A stretch of 64,000 nucleotides of DNA from Lentibacillus jeotgali (GCF_000224785.1 NZ_AGAV01000014.1:124001-188000), one strand, 5' to 3'; shown: positions 10,063-18,784, counted from the stretch's first letter. Notes: generated by a model from the sequence alone, not told the origin. Program-made: numbers and translations.

Positions 10063-10377
10063 ATGTTTAAAAACCAGCGCGGTTTTACGTTAATTGAAAT
10101 GTTGATTGTTCTGATGATCATTTCTGTGCTGATCATTTTAATTGTTCCAAATCTAGCCGACAAAAGCCAAGAGGTTAACGAAAAGGGATGTGATGCATTA
10201 GTAACTGTCGTTCAAGCACAATCTGATGCCTATTTTATTGAGAAAAACAGTCATCCGACCATTCAAGATTTAGTAAGCAACAATTATATAAATGACGATC
10301 AGCAAACATGTCCTGACGGCACAGCGTTAACGATTGCTACAAATGGGATAGTTTCACGAAATAATGAAACAGAGTAA
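10063..10377 (+). CDS. comGC: Major competence pseudopilin ComGC
   Basis: Pilin-like subunit of the transformation pseudopilus. The prepilin peptidase site is QRG/FTLIEM, with Glu at position 5 of the mature protein, followed by a hydrophobic helix. Cys43 and Cys83 are the pair that forms the intramolecular disulfide in B. subtilis ComGC. The protein is 104 residues. It needs ComC (prepilin peptidase) and BdbDC, which are not in this window. Confidence 0.95.
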   Translation: MFKNQRGFTLIEMLIVLMIISVLIILIVPNLADKSQEVNEKGCDALVTVVQAQSDAYFIEKNSHPTIQDLVSNNYINDDQQTCPDGTALTIATNGIVSRNNETE

Positions 10378-10795
10378 TGGCTTCACCCTTATCGAGGTAC
10401 TTTTCGTTCTGGCAGTTCTGTCTATCCTGATCCTGATCGCTGTACCCATTCAAGTTTCGGTGCTCGATAAAAAGACCGAGGAAAGCTTTCTGGAAACACT
10501 GGAAATGGATCTATTGTATACACAGAGCTTATCATACAATTCCCGAACGGATTACCGGCTTGCCTTCTTCCCTGACCAGGACCGTTATATCATCAAAAGT
10601 ACGGAAAATCGCGATATCCTGGAACGAAAAATTCCAGAAGGATGGACAATAAACAAACGAATAATGCCAACCATTTCTTTCAATAAGAACGGGACAATTC
10701 TGGAACCGGGAACAATGGCCATCCAAACCCCGACTACTCATTATAATCTGATTTGCCCGCTTGGGAAAGGACGGTGCTATTTTGACAAACAGTAA
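10364..10795 (+). CDS. comGD: Minor pseudopilin ComGD
   Basis: A 143-residue minor pilin with the N-methylation signal SNG/FTLIEV and a single hydrophobic helix. It overlaps the end of comGC by 14 bp and has no clear ribosome site of its own, so translational coupling is likely. It belongs to the competence pseudopilus with ComGC, GE, GF and GG. Confidence 0.9.
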   Translation: MKQSNGFTLIEVLFVLAVLSILILIAVPIQVSVLDKKTEESFLETLEMDLLYTQSLSYNSRTDYRLAFFPDQDRYIIKSTENRDILERKIPEGWTINKRIMPTISFNKNGTILEPGTMAIQTPTTHYNLICPLGKGRCYFDKQ

Positions 10796-11123
10796 TGGCT
10801 TCTCGATGATTGAAGCGCTTGTAGCGGCCAGTCTTCTCATGGTAATCATTACCACCCTGATTCCGCTCGCAAGTCTTTTACTGAATGAGCGAGAGAGTTT
10901 GCAGCAAAAACAGAATATCAGCAGCGAATTGCATCACCAGCTCCAACCTTTTCTGCGGGAGGAACAACCAAGTCTTCCCCATCACCTTTTTAAAACGGTC
11001 GATGGTACAAAAGCCGAGTTCCAGTTTACCAATGAAGGCAAATTACTGAAAGGATGTGCCAGATGGAAAAATGCTAATGAGAGAAAGGGTCAATTCTGTT
11101 TATACGGATATCCAGAAAAATGA
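10782..11123 (+). CDS. comGE: Minor pseudopilin ComGE
   Basis: A minor pilin of 113 residues with the cleavage motif SNG/FSMIEA near the start and one hydrophobic helix. The start chosen is the TTG at 10782, about 10 bases after AAAGGA; a TTG at 10761 lies before that site and is unlikely. It overlaps comGD by 14 bp. It carries two Cys residues near the C-terminus. Confidence 0.85.
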   Translation: MTNSNGFSMIEALVAASLLMVIITTLIPLASLLLNERESLQQKQNISSELHHQLQPFLREEQPSLPHHLFKTVDGTKAEFQFTNEGKLLKGCARWKNANERKGQFCLYGYPEK

Positions 11124-11520
11124 ACAAGGATTTACATTTATTTCGATTTTTTTGGCAGTTAGTATTATATTTATGACGCTTCCTTTTACTGCTTATCTGG
11201 CAAAAACAATCGATGCCACCTCCAATTATAACCAGTTGTCGGTGCAGCAATTTTTCTTGTTTTTACGTGATGAAGTGATCAGGGCTTCTGACATCATTGT
11301 GGAGCCAACTGGTATAACACTTCTGCAGCCAGACGAATCACGCGTTGTATTAAAACAATATGATGATCTGATCATAAGACAGCTTGAAGACAAGGGATTT
11401 GAAGTATATTTGCGGAACGTCCGGGATGTTGAGTTTACATCTACGTCTTATGGTTTACAAGCTACCATTACAACTATAAATGGTGATCAATTTGAGAAAA
11501 ATATTATCTTTTACAACTGA
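11077..11520 (+). CDS. comGF: Competence pseudopilus protein ComGF
   Basis: Position in the operon and the NEQGFTFISIFLAVS hydrophobic segment identify ComGF, a divergent minor pilin component. Length is about 147 residues from the ATG at 11077. Starts at 11056 (GTG) and 11071 (ATG) cannot be excluded because the ribosome site is weak. It overlaps comGE. Confidence 0.85.
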   Translation: MRERVNSVYTDIQKNEQGFTFISIFLAVSIIFMTLPFTAYLAKTIDATSNYNQLSVQQFFLFLRDEVIRASDIIVEPTGITLLQPDESRVVLKQYDDLIIRQLEDKGFEVYLRNVRDVEFTSTSYGLQATITTINGDQFEKNIIFYN

Positions 11521-11866
11521 CCAGCAAGGATTTGTGCTCCCCTACGTTCTGTTTTTTATTGCACTGGCATTGATAATCCTGACAGCAAACGTATATATAT
11601 ATCAGGATGAAATCCATATTACGCAAAACCAGACAGAGCAATTAAAAATCGAGACCCTTATACAAATGGCCCGGATGCAATTTAAGGAGGATATCTCCAA
11701 TGAACCTAAAGACGATACGACCATCGTATATGATTTCCCATATGGAGATGTCGCAGTTAAATATACAAAACTGAGCGAGCAAGTGTATCATCTATATTTC
11801 ACAATTCAAACGGACAATGGTACGATTCACAGTATCTTCAATCGTATGACATTTGATTCTGAATAG
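11492..11866 (+). CDS. comGG: Competence pseudopilus protein ComGG
   Basis: Last gene of the comG operon. The protein of about 124 residues has QQGFVLPYVLFFIALALI near the N-terminus, a degenerate pilin-like signal, then a soluble domain. In B. subtilis ComGG binds the other minor pilins. I prefer the TTG at 11492 because GGTGATC lies 5 bases upstream; an in-frame ATG at 11480 has no visible ribosome site. It overlaps comGF. Confidence 0.83.
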   Translation: MRKILSFTTDQQGFVLPYVLFFIALALIILTANVYIYQDEIHITQNQTEQLKIETLIQMARMQFKEDISNEPKDDTTIVYDFPYGDVAVKYTKLSEQVYHLYFTIQTDNGTIHSIFNRMTFDSE

Positions 11867-12115
11867 AAGTGGTTTTTCTGTGTCATCCTAAACCTGACCG
11901 AAAAAGTGAATCGAGTGAAGAGGCATACTGGCGTTGTATCAGACCGGTGAGAAATACAATCCAAAAATAGTTGTGCAATGTCGGTCAACACCATTAACTG
12001 CCGACTTTACCATTCCACTAAATGGAAAAGTCGGCAGTCATTCAAGGAATTTGGCTCCGGCGTCTGTAAAAGCTGTACTTACGCGGTAAAACTTTCAATT
12101 GTTTAAAGCGATTTA
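11867..12115. other. Intergenic region with inverted repeats after comG
   Basis: No open frame is convincing here. At 11997-12041 CTGCCGACTTTACCATT pairs with AATGG-AAAAGTCGGCAG around a small loop; a run of T is missing, so it is only terminator-like. TGACCGA near 11894 is complementary to TCGGTCA near 11980 and encloses a smaller TTGTAT/ATACAA hairpin. Confidence 0.6.
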
Positions 12116-12144
12116 TTTACATTATTCATCGGGTCGTTTATAAT
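12116..12144 (+). promoter_or_regulatory. SigA-type promoter of yqgY
   Basis: TTTACA at 12116-12121 and TATAAT at 12139-12144 are exactly 17 bases apart. The start codon lies 35 bases further on. Confidence 0.75.
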
Positions 12145-12178
12145 TACACTTATAAGGTAACCTAAAGGAGGGGAAAAC

Positions 12179-12421
12179 ATGGATCGAATGTTTCGGGTCC
12201 TTGCCTTTTGGACAAGTATATTTACCGTCATGTTTTACGTTGGAGAAATGGTCAATGTAGCATTGTTATTTCTCGTCCAGACGGCATTTTTCCTGACAGT
12301 AAGCTATCTGAAATTATCTGAACGTATGTATATGTACTTATTCGGAGCTTATTGTACCGTATTTATGGTCGGATTCACCTGGTATTCCGAGTTTATTTTA
12401 GTACCGGGATTCGGACATTAA
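12179..12421 (+). CDS. yqgY: DUF2626 membrane protein YqgY
   Basis: An 80-residue integral membrane protein. MDRMFRVLAFWT and LSERMYMYLFGAYCTVFM match the DUF2626/YqgY family of Bacillaceae. Two to three hydrophobic segments are visible. The ribosome site AAAGGAGGGG is strong and a consensus promoter precedes it. It is followed by its own terminator, so it is transcribed alone. Function unknown. Confidence 0.9.
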   Translation: MDRMFRVLAFWTSIFTVMFYVGEMVNVALLFLVQTAFFLTVSYLKLSERMYMYLFGAYCTVFMVGFTWYSEFILVPGFGH

Positions 12422-12444
12422 TGAGTAAGTCAGTTACTATTACG

Positions 12445-12479
12445 AAAAACCCCGCCTACATATAAAACGCGGGGTTTTT
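12445..12479 (+). terminator. Terminator of yqgY
   Basis: AAAAACCCCGC pairs with GCGGGGTTTTT around a 13-base loop, with a further T-rich tract after it. Confidence 0.9.
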
Positions 12480-12499
12480 CATTTTTTTAGTTTTCACTG

Positions 12500-12528
12500 T
12501 TGACATAGTGCTAATATAAAAATATACT
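12500..12528 (+). promoter_or_regulatory. SigA-type promoter with no downstream gene
   Basis: A perfect TTGACA at 12500 and TATACT at 12523 are separated by 17 bases. No reading frame follows; the next structure is a strong terminator at 12586. See the small RNA entry. Confidence 0.6.
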
Positions 12529-12534
12529 GTACTT

Positions 12535-12620
12535 AGTAGCTTAATTTTTATCCCTAACCAACAAAAGAGCAGAGCACATCCCCCTAAATGCCAGCCGTCA
12601 ATCATGGCTGGCATTTTTAA
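12535..12620 (+). ncRNA. Candidate C-rich small RNA
   Basis: This stretch of about 85 bases lies between a consensus promoter (12500-12528) and an intrinsic terminator whose arms are AAATGCCAGCC and GGCTGGCATTT, followed by a T run. It has no start codon with a ribosome site. Its unpaired part contains the C-rich motifs ATCCCTAACC and CATCCCCC. Such motifs resemble the seed regions by which Firmicute small RNAs block Shine-Dalgarno sites. I do not recognise it as a named RNA. Confidence 0.45.
12586..12618 (+). terminator. Terminator of the candidate small RNA
   Basis: An 11-bp perfect stem (AAATGCCAGCC) with a 9-base loop is followed by five T on the plus strand. It could also stop minus-strand transcripts from yqgX, but the T run on that side is short. 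Confidence 0.8.
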
Positions 12621-12656
12621 TTGGTCTCTTCATTCCACTCAACGGAATATCACATA

Positions 12657-13280
12657 TTATACAGGAAAGAATGGATTATACATCTTTTCATTGCCAATTG
12701 ACGTTGCAGGACCATGCCCTGGATAAACCGTGTATGAATCCGGCAACTGGTAAAGCGAATCACGTATACTTCGCTCTAATACGCTCATATCACCACCAGG
12801 CAAATCAGTACGTCCGATCCCCTGATTAAATAAAACATCTCCGCTGATCACCAATTGCTGATCACTGAATAAAAAGCTGACGCTTCCAGGTGAATGACCC
12901 GGTGTATGAATCACTTTAAGTGTAATTGAACCAATAGCCAACCTGCCCTGTTCCAGGTTATGTTCAGCACGTTTTGTAACAATTTTGCTGCCCATAAATG
13001 AAGTTGATCCGTTGTATTCCGGGTTTTCCAGCCACTCAGCCTCTTTATCATGCAGATAAACTTCAATATTGTAATACGACCTTAATGCGTCAACACCGCC
13101 AATATGATCAAAATGGGCATGTGTTAACAATATTGCTCTCGGGTTGACCTGTTCTTTTGTTAAGTAGTTAGTCATCGCCTCCGGATTCCCCCCGGGATCG
13201 ATAATTAAAGCATCTGTATCGTTGTGTACAATATAACAATTCGTTCCCAGCGGGCCAGCCTCCATGCCTGTTATTTTCAT
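12657..13280 (-). CDS. yqgX: Metallo-beta-lactamase-fold hydrolase YqgX
   Basis: A 207-residue glyoxalase II-like hydrolase. The metal-binding THAHFDH motif (HxHxDH), HTPGHSPGS and a later PGHGP are intact, which matches a dinuclear zinc or iron site. The start at 13280 follows GGGGGAG; an in-frame ATG upstream lacks a site. YqgX-type proteins are thought to hydrolyse thioesters, but the natural substrate is not proven. It diverges from yqgW. Confidence 0.92.
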   Translation of the reverse strand: MKITGMEAGPLGTNCYIVHNDTDALIIDPGGNPEAMTNYLTKEQVNPRAILLTHAHFDHIGGVDALRSYYNIEVYLHDKEAEWLENPEYNGSTSFMGSKIVTKRAEHNLEQGRLAIGSITLKVIHTPGHSPGSVSFLFSDQQLVISGDVLFNQGIGRTDLPGGDMSVLERSIRDSLYQLPDSYTVYPGHGPATSIGNEKMYNPFFPV

Positions 13281-13433
13281 CTGATCTCCCCCATTCGTAA
13301 ATTGTTGTTCCAATTCATCTGGTTATACCTCGACAAAAATCATTTTATACTATAAAATAAGTATAGAAAACAGTTATTACATAATAATACAAATAAGTTT
13401 CCATGCATTAGTTATAGGGAGGATGTGTTACAA

Positions 13434-13601
13434 GTGGTTCTGGGACTTTTATTTTTGTTAGTTACCTTATTGGCCATTATATCTGTTATACGGCAACTTA
13501 AAGTCAAAAACTTATTTGCACTAGGCTTTTCAGCAGTTTCCGTATTAGTCTTTGGATTCTTTTCAGTTGCCACAATTGTTACGGAACTAGGTAATATGTA
13601 A
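13434..13601 (+). CDS. yqgW: DUF2759 small membrane protein YqgW
   Basis: A 55-codon frame reads VVLGLLFLLVTLLAIISV, then a charged RQLKVKN turn and a second hydrophobic span ending FFSVATIVTELGNM. This matches the DUF2759 (YqgW) family, and its place next to yqgX agrees with B. subtilis. The likely start is the GTG at 13434, with AGGGAGG about 11 bases upstream. Function unknown. Confidence 0.8.
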   Translation: MVLGLLFLLVTLLAIISVIRQLKVKNLFALGFSAVSVLVFGFFSVATIVTELGNM

Positions 13602-13603
13602 CA

Positions 13604-13684
13604 TTAGACGCCAAACTTTGGTGAAAGCCTAAATTCTACTCATGCACTAAGAGAGTATGTATACTTACTTAGCTGCTTAAAAAC
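13604..13684 (+). repeat. Family 2 intergenic repeat, copy A
   Basis: It shares GTGAAAGCCT, CATGCACTAAG, the TATACTT-CTTA hairpin and the AGCTGC end with the copies near 32855 and 34690. It ends exactly where the ltaS/yqgW terminator begins. Confidence 0.65.
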
Positions 13685-13733
13685 AAACAAAAAGCTGACG
13701 CGAAACCATTAACCGCGTCAGCTTTTTGTTTGG
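13684..13733. terminator. Bidirectional terminator between yqgW and ltaS
   Basis: CAAACAAAAAGCTGACGCG pairs with its exact complement around a short loop, with A and T tracts on both sides. Confidence 0.92.
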
Positions 13734-15686
13734 TTATTGATCATTTTTAGTATTATCCGTCTTATTAAAATCAACAAACCGGAACAGATCGCCATAGATA
13801 ATATTATCGGACATCTCCAGTCCCTTCTCGACTTTTTGCTTGATCGGATTGCATGGCGTTTCGTCCTGATTATGACCGGATGTGGTTGTATCATCTTCAG
13901 CTTTTTCTTCTGCCTTCTCTTCTGATGCCACAGGTTCACCAGTATCCCGGTTATAACAAATACCGCTGGTCGATATATATTCGTTACTGATAAAGTCCCC
14001 ATTTCTTAAGGCGATATAGCCTTTGCGGTCATCAACGAACATATCATTGCCGAAATAGATGTCATCTTCGGTTGAAATACCCAGCAAATGCAATAATGTG
14101 GGTTTCACGTCAATCTGTCCCGTTACCTTTGAAATAACTTTACCATCCCCATGCCCGGGAATGTGAATAAACATTGGGACACGCTGCAGCTGAACATGAT
14201 CATATGGTGTGATTTCGTCTTTGCCTAAATACTGACTCATGGCTTTATTATGATTTTCACTGATGCCATAGTGGTCACCCATCAACACGATAATGGAATC
14301 CTCATAGAGTCCAGATTCTTTTAATTGGTTAAAGAACTGTTCTACTGCTTCATCCATATAACGGACCGTAGGAAAAAAATTATTCAGCGTGCTTGAATTT
14401 GAGTCATATTTGTCGATCGAACTGTCCTCTTCACTCAGTTCAAACGGAAAATGGTTAGTCAGTGTAATGAACTTGGAATAAAACGGCTGCTCCATTGACT
14501 GCAGATACTTCATCGATTGATCAAAGAAAGGCTTATCCTTCAGCCCCCATCCGACAGAATTTGCTGCATTAACTTCATAGGCCGCTTCCCCATAAAAATC
14601 CTCAACACCAAGACTCTTATACATTTGGTCCCGATTCCAGAAACTTTTGTTGTTGGCATGAAAAACAGTCGAGTAGTAACCTTCTTCACCTAATATTTCT
14701 GATAATCCGTGATACTCATTCTGTCCGTGTGTAAAGAATACGGCTCCCCGGGACAACGGATAGAGTGAATTCTCAACCAGGAATTCAGAGTCTGATGTTT
14801 TCCCCTGTTCTGTCTGGTGGTAAAAGTTCTCAAAATAGTACGTGCTCTCATCACCAACTAGACTGTTTAAAAATGGTGTTATCTCTTCGCCGTTTACTTC
14901 ATTATTAATCACAAAGCTTTGAATGGACTCCAGTGAAATGAAGATGACATTTTTATCCTCTGCAATACCATGTAGGGGTGATTTCTTCTCGCTCTTCACT
15001 TTATCATCAACGTATTCGGTAATTTCCGGAAGTTCGTTGCCATCAGCAAATACCCGCTGTGTCTTCACTTTGGAGTGGACTGCAGCATCATAAACATGGT
15101 AATTGAACAATCCGATATTTTTCACAAGATACTCACGATCAAATGCACGGGTAAATAATTGCGGACGTTCCATTTCAGCAAGGAAAAAATTACCGGCAAG
15201 GAGCAGGAACGACATTGCCAGTGCAAATACTTTTCCGCTCTTTTGATAACTGACTGCCAAAATGTCCGGTTTTTTCCTGCTTAAATACCAGATAACCGCG
15301 ACATCGAAGAAAAGCAGTACATCGTATACCCAAATAAGTGTCAGGATACTTGACCCCAAGTCGCCCATATTGCTTGCCTGAAATAACTGTGGGGCCGTAA
15401 TGAAATCATTGAACGAACGGTAGAAAACAAGGTTAAAATACAGAATCAGGCTACCGGCCAATGCGCTGTAACGGATAAACTTCATTTGCCGTGACTGTTT
15501 TTTAAACCACACAGATATGGCAAAAATCAAAAAAGCGGTTACAAAAGGATTGATGAATAGAATAAACTCCTGCATCTGGTTTTCCAATTCCAGATTAAAC
15601 ATAAAACGATACATAATATACGTTTTAATGCCGAATAATAACGATGCAACTATAAATAACGGCATCTTGAACCGTTTAAAGTTCAT
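13734..15686 (-). CDS. ltaS: Lipoteichoic acid synthase, LtaS family (YqgS-like)
   Basis: Polymerises glycerol phosphate from phosphatidylglycerol onto the lipoteichoic acid glycolipid anchor, outside the membrane. The 650 residues comprise five N-terminal membrane segments (to about residue 170) and an extracellular alkaline-phosphatase-fold domain. Metal ligand Glu253 is in ISLES and the catalytic Thr297 is in QGKTSDSEF; MGDHYGISENH supplies further ligands. The tail has an acidic low-complexity stretch. A GGGAGG site precedes the ATG. In B. subtilis the gene at this position is yqgS, one of several LtaS paralogues, so the exact paralogue is uncertain. Confidence 0.92.
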   Translation of the reverse strand: MNFKRFKMPLFIVASLLFGIKTYIMYRFMFNLELENQMQEFILFINPFVTAFLIFAISVWFKKQSRQMKFIRYSALAGSLILYFNLVFYRSFNDFITAPQLFQASNMGDLGSSILTLIWVYDVLLFFDVAVIWYLSRKKPDILAVSYQKSGKVFALAMSFLLLAGNFFLAEMERPQLFTRAFDREYLVKNIGLFNYHVYDAAVHSKVKTQRVFADGNELPEITEYVDDKVKSEKKSPLHGIAEDKNVIFISLESIQSFVINNEVNGEEITPFLNSLVGDESTYYFENFYHQTEQGKTSDSEFLVENSLYPLSRGAVFFTHGQNEYHGLSEILGEEGYYSTVFHANNKSFWNRDQMYKSLGVEDFYGEAAYEVNAANSVGWGLKDKPFFDQSMKYLQSMEQPFYSKFITLTNHFPFELSEEDSSIDKYDSNSSTLNNFFPTVRYMDEAVEQFFNQLKESGLYEDSIIVLMGDHYGISENHNKAMSQYLGKDEITPYDHVQLQRVPMFIHIPGHGDGKVISKVTGQIDVKPTLLHLLGISTEDDIYFGNDMFVDDRKGYIALRNGDFISNEYISTSGICYNRDTGEPVASEEKAEEKAEDDTTTSGHNQDETPCNPIKQKVEKGLEMSDNIIYGDLFRFVDFNKTDNTKNDQ

Positions 15687-15782
15687 CTTTCTTTCCTCCC
15701 AGTGCGGGTGATGATTAACAATATATACTATTTTGTTAAATTCCCTGCATTAAAATTTAAAAACATTTTTACCCTATTATAA

Positions 15783-15809
15783 AACGTATTTACATCATAG
15801 AAAGTTTCC
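15783..15809 (-). promoter_or_regulatory. Candidate ECF-sigma promoter of ltaS
   Basis: Read on the minus strand, GGAAAC and CGTT are 17 bases apart, about 97 bases before ltaS. This resembles SigM/SigW promoters, which control envelope genes in Bacillus. The -10 is imperfect. Confidence 0.25.
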
Positions 15810-15872
15810 TAGAATTCATTTCGAATTAGCAAAATGTTATGTTAATTAATAAATAAAGCTGAAAAGGTTATT

Positions 15873-16844
15873 CTAGAATTTCAAGTTATGCAATTTATGC
15901 TTAACCAGGAATGCTGCTCCGATTATCCCGGCATCATTACCTAATTGAGCCAGCTTAAGCTCACAAATATCACTTACTCTTGTTAAAGCGTATCGGCGAA
16001 ATGCATTTTCAATAAGCTTGATAAACACATCACCGGCACTTGATACACCACCGCCAATCAGAACCTTGGAAGGGTTGATAAGGGTTGATGCGTTTGATAT
16101 CGCCAAACCGAGAACATCAGCAGTATATGCAATAATCTCCCTACATGGTACATCACCGGCATCTGCCAGTTCAAAAATATCTTTCGCTGTAATGTTGCCG
16201 GAAGACTCAAGTCTTGATGCAAGGCGACTTTCCGGATGCTGTTTCGTTTTCATTTTTGCCTGACGCACCATCCCGGTTGCTGAAGCAATTGTTTCGAGGC
16301 ATCCTCTTCTTCCGCAATTACACAATATCCCATCGGGCTCGACCGTGGTGTGGCCTATTTCCCCTGCCATGCCGCTTTCACCATTCAGGATGTCCCCGTT
16401 TACAATGATGCCGCCCCCAACACCTGTACCAAGTGTAAGCGCAACAAGGTTTTTCACATTGCCACCGGCACCTTTCCAATTCTCACCCATTACGGCAGCA
16501 TTGGCATCATTAGCCACAAATACCGGCAATCCGGAAATTGATCTGAGTTCATCAGATAACGGCATATTCCTCCAGCCAATATTAACAGCTTCAAAAACGT
16601 AGCCGGTATCATTGTCGATAAAACCGGGCGCACCGATTCCAATTCCCTCGATTGTTTTTTTCGGTATAGCGTTTTTTGCAAGTCTTTCATCCAGCGATTT
16701 CCAAATATCCGACACAATGAATTCCCCGGAATTTGTTCTGTTAGTGTGGATCGCCCATTTATCCAGTATATTTCCATCGTTATCGATTATGCCAATTTTA
16801 ACCGTTGTACCGCCAATGTCAACACCAACAATTGACTTTTCCAT
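15873..16844 (-). CDS. glcK: Glucokinase (ROK family)
   Basis: Phosphorylates cytoplasmic glucose with ATP. The 323-residue protein has the ATP-binding DIGGTTVKIG (9-18), the catalytic Asp113 in VANDAN, the ROK signature and the zinc site His165 plus CNCGRRGC (175-182). It starts one base after the yqgQ stop overlap (TGATG), so it is co-translated with yqgQ, as in B. subtilis. Confidence 0.95.
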   Translation of the reverse strand: MEKSIVGVDIGGTTVKIGIIDNDGNILDKWAIHTNRTNSGEFIVSDIWKSLDERLAKNAIPKKTIEGIGIGAPGFIDNDTGYVFEAVNIGWRNMPLSDELRSISGLPVFVANDANAAVMGENWKGAGGNVKNLVALTLGTGVGGGIIVNGDILNGESGMAGEIGHTTVEPDGILCNCGRRGCLETIASATGMVRQAKMKTKQHPESRLASRLESSGNITAKDIFELADAGDVPCREIIAYTADVLGLAISNASTLINPSKVLIGGGVSSAGDVFIKLIENAFRRYALTRVSDICELKLAQLGNDAGIIGAAFLVKHKLHNLKF

Positions 16845-17056
16845 CAGGAATTCGCTCCTTTTTCTCTACACAGGCGCGCTGCCTCTCCCCTCAGTATCAG
16901 CAGTGCTTTTTGATATTCGTCTGCTTCAATAATCTGAAACTGGTATAATTCTTTTACTTCTGCTTCCATCAATTCAAGATCAGCCATTCGGTTGCCTACA
17001 TATATAATCGTTCCAAAACGTTTCAATAATTGCTGCACATCATATACTGTTTTCAT
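16844..17056 (-). CDS. yqgQ: DUF910 protein YqgQ
   Basis: A 70-residue helical protein matching the YqgQ family (VYDVQQLLKRFGTIIYVGNR). The ATG at 17056 follows TTGGTGA; the GTG inside that site is discarded. It overlaps glcK by one base. The family fold is a small three-helix bundle; its role is unknown. Confidence 0.88.
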   Translation of the reverse strand: MKTVYDVQQLLKRFGTIIYVGNRMADLELMEAEVKELYQFQIIEADEYQKALLILRGEAARLCREKGANS

Positions 17057-17144
17057 TTGAATCACCAAACTTAATTATATCAAAGTGGAGCATAATAGTG
17101 AATAACCAAAAGATCATGACCGGTTTCACTTTATATTTTTCTTA

Positions 17145-17181
17145 AAAATTAATCCAGACCACTGATTTCAGCGGTCTGGAT
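17145..17181 (-). terminator. Terminator of the germination gene
   Basis: ATCCAGACC pairs with GGTCTGGAT and is followed on the minus strand by TAATTTTT. The stop codon of the gene lies in the loop. Confidence 0.75.
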
Positions 17182-18625
17182 CTCTTGGGTTTAAAAATGT
17201 CGGCCTGCGATTTTTCAATGGAATCGGTGACCGCAGGAATACATCTCTGAATGCCCTGAATGAAAAAGGAAGAAATGGCCAGAGATACGCGATGCGGAAA
17301 GATGACATCCGGGTTAAATAAAGAAGCCAGAGCGTAATGCCGACAATATATCCTATCGCTCCAAACATGCCGGTCACTATCAGCAAGAACATCCTGATAA
17401 GCCGATTTGCCAGGCTTAGCTCATAACTCGGCGTGGCGTATGTTCCAATCGCTGCAACCGACAGATAAAGAACCACTTCATATGAGAACAGGCCAACTTC
17501 CACTGCAACCTGACCAATTAATATGGCGGCTACAAGGCCGAGGGCTGTTGCAAGAGAAGATGGAATATGCACAGCAGCCAGCCTGAGTACGTCAATACCC
17601 AATTCAGCTAGGATAAATTGGAGAATAAGCGGAACCGTCCCCTCCTCATTCGGACCAATAAACGAAAGATTCGCGGGTAAATAATCCGGATTCATAGCCA
17701 GCAAATAATACAACGGTAATAAAAATATAGACGCCAATACAGCGAAATAACGCACAAACCGTAAATATGCACCGACAATCGGTTTTTGCCGGTATTCCTC
17801 CGAATGCTGAAGATGATGCCAAAATGTTACCGGTGTTATCATGACACTTGGTGACCCATCAATAATAATCAATACATGTCCTTCATATAAATGCGCAGCC
17901 GCCGTGTCAGGTCTTTCTGTATAACGGACAGTCGGATAAGGATTCCAATGCCGGCCGCTGATGTATTCTTCAACTGTCTTTTCGGCCATTGCCAGGCCAT
18001 CTGTATCGATTTTCTCCAAAATAGCTTTGGTGTCATCCACGCGTTCCTGATCCGCTATATCCTCCAAATAACAAAGCGTAATATCAGTCATTGACCGTCT
18101 GCCAATCTGCATATACTCCATGCGCAATGAACGATCCCGAACTCTCCTTCGTATGAGAGCCGTATTAAATACAATCGTTTCCACAAAGCCGTCCCTGGGT
18201 CCGCGGGTTACCCGTTCCAGATCCGGTTCGTCAGGGGATCGTACCGGATATGTTCGTGCATCAATTATAATTACCTCATCCATGCCCTCTACAACCAAGG
18301 CAGCCGGTCCGCCAAGTACAAGGTCTGATGCTTGGTTTAAATCTTTGACATGGTCAATTTCGATATACGGGATGTACGTCTTAAACAGCTTTTCCAATGG
18401 ATCTGGTTCTAGCTGTTCCGGCTCAAGTTGTGCCAGCAGTTTCATAATATAATGCATAATTTCATCTTTGGCAAAACCGTCGATCATAAACATCGCCATG
18501 TTCCGGCCGGCGTATTTCAAATCCAAATTTATGACATCAAAGCTTTTGTCTACTGCCAGCCGGTCTTTTATATAGGATACATTTTTTGAATACGCGGAAA
18601 ATAACGGTTGTTTTTCTTTTTCCAT
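17168..18625 (-). CDS. Spore germination protein, SpoVAF/GerA type
   Basis: A 485-residue inner-membrane spore protein. The N-terminal half contains DARTYPVRSPDEPD and RDGFVETIVFNTALIRRR, which are family blocks. The C-terminal half has about five membrane segments. The overall match is closer to SpoVAF than to the GerA nutrient-receptor A subunits. SpoVAF associates with the SpoVA/FigP ion-release machinery during germination. No spoVA genes are adjacent. The ATG at 18625 follows AAAGGTGAG. It separates yqgQ from gluP, which are neighbours in B. subtilis. Confidence 0.85.
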   Translation of the reverse strand: MEKEKQPLFSAYSKNVSYIKDRLAVDKSFDVINLDLKYAGRNMAMFMIDGFAKDEIMHYIMKLLAQLEPEQLEPDPLEKLFKTYIPYIEIDHVKDLNQASDLVLGGPAALVVEGMDEVIIIDARTYPVRSPDEPDLERVTRGPRDGFVETIVFNTALIRRRVRDRSLRMEYMQIGRRSMTDITLCYLEDIADQERVDDTKAILEKIDTDGLAMAEKTVEEYISGRHWNPYPTVRYTERPDTAAAHLYEGHVLIIIDGSPSVMITPVTFWHHLQHSEEYRQKPIVGAYLRFVRYFAVLASIFLLPLYYLLAMNPDYLPANLSFIGPNEEGTVPLILQFILAELGIDVLRLAAVHIPSSLATALGLVAAILIGQVAVEVGLFSYEVVLYLSVAAIGTYATPSYELSLANRLIRMFLLIVTGMFGAIGYIVGITLWLLYLTRMSSFRIAYLWPFLPFSFRAFRDVFLRSPIPLKNRRPTFLNPRDPDR

Positions 18626-18655
18626 ATGCTCACCTTTATTTCATAAGATCAGTCT

Positions 18656-18685
18656 TAGTTTGCGTGAAACAATGACACCTATACA
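18656..18685 (-). promoter_or_regulatory. Candidate forespore (SigG/SigF) promoter
   Basis: On the minus strand TGTATA and CAAACTA are 17 bases apart, about 30 bases before the germination gene. This resembles the SigG pattern (TGnATA and CATnnTA). The -10 is imperfect. Confidence 0.35.
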
Positions 18686-18784
18686 CAAATAGACATAAAC
18701 GGTTGTACTGTTTCATACATTTCTTATGAAAATGGTGTTTATTTTTTAAATATCAAACCTAGAATCCGCTAAAGGATGGTCGGG

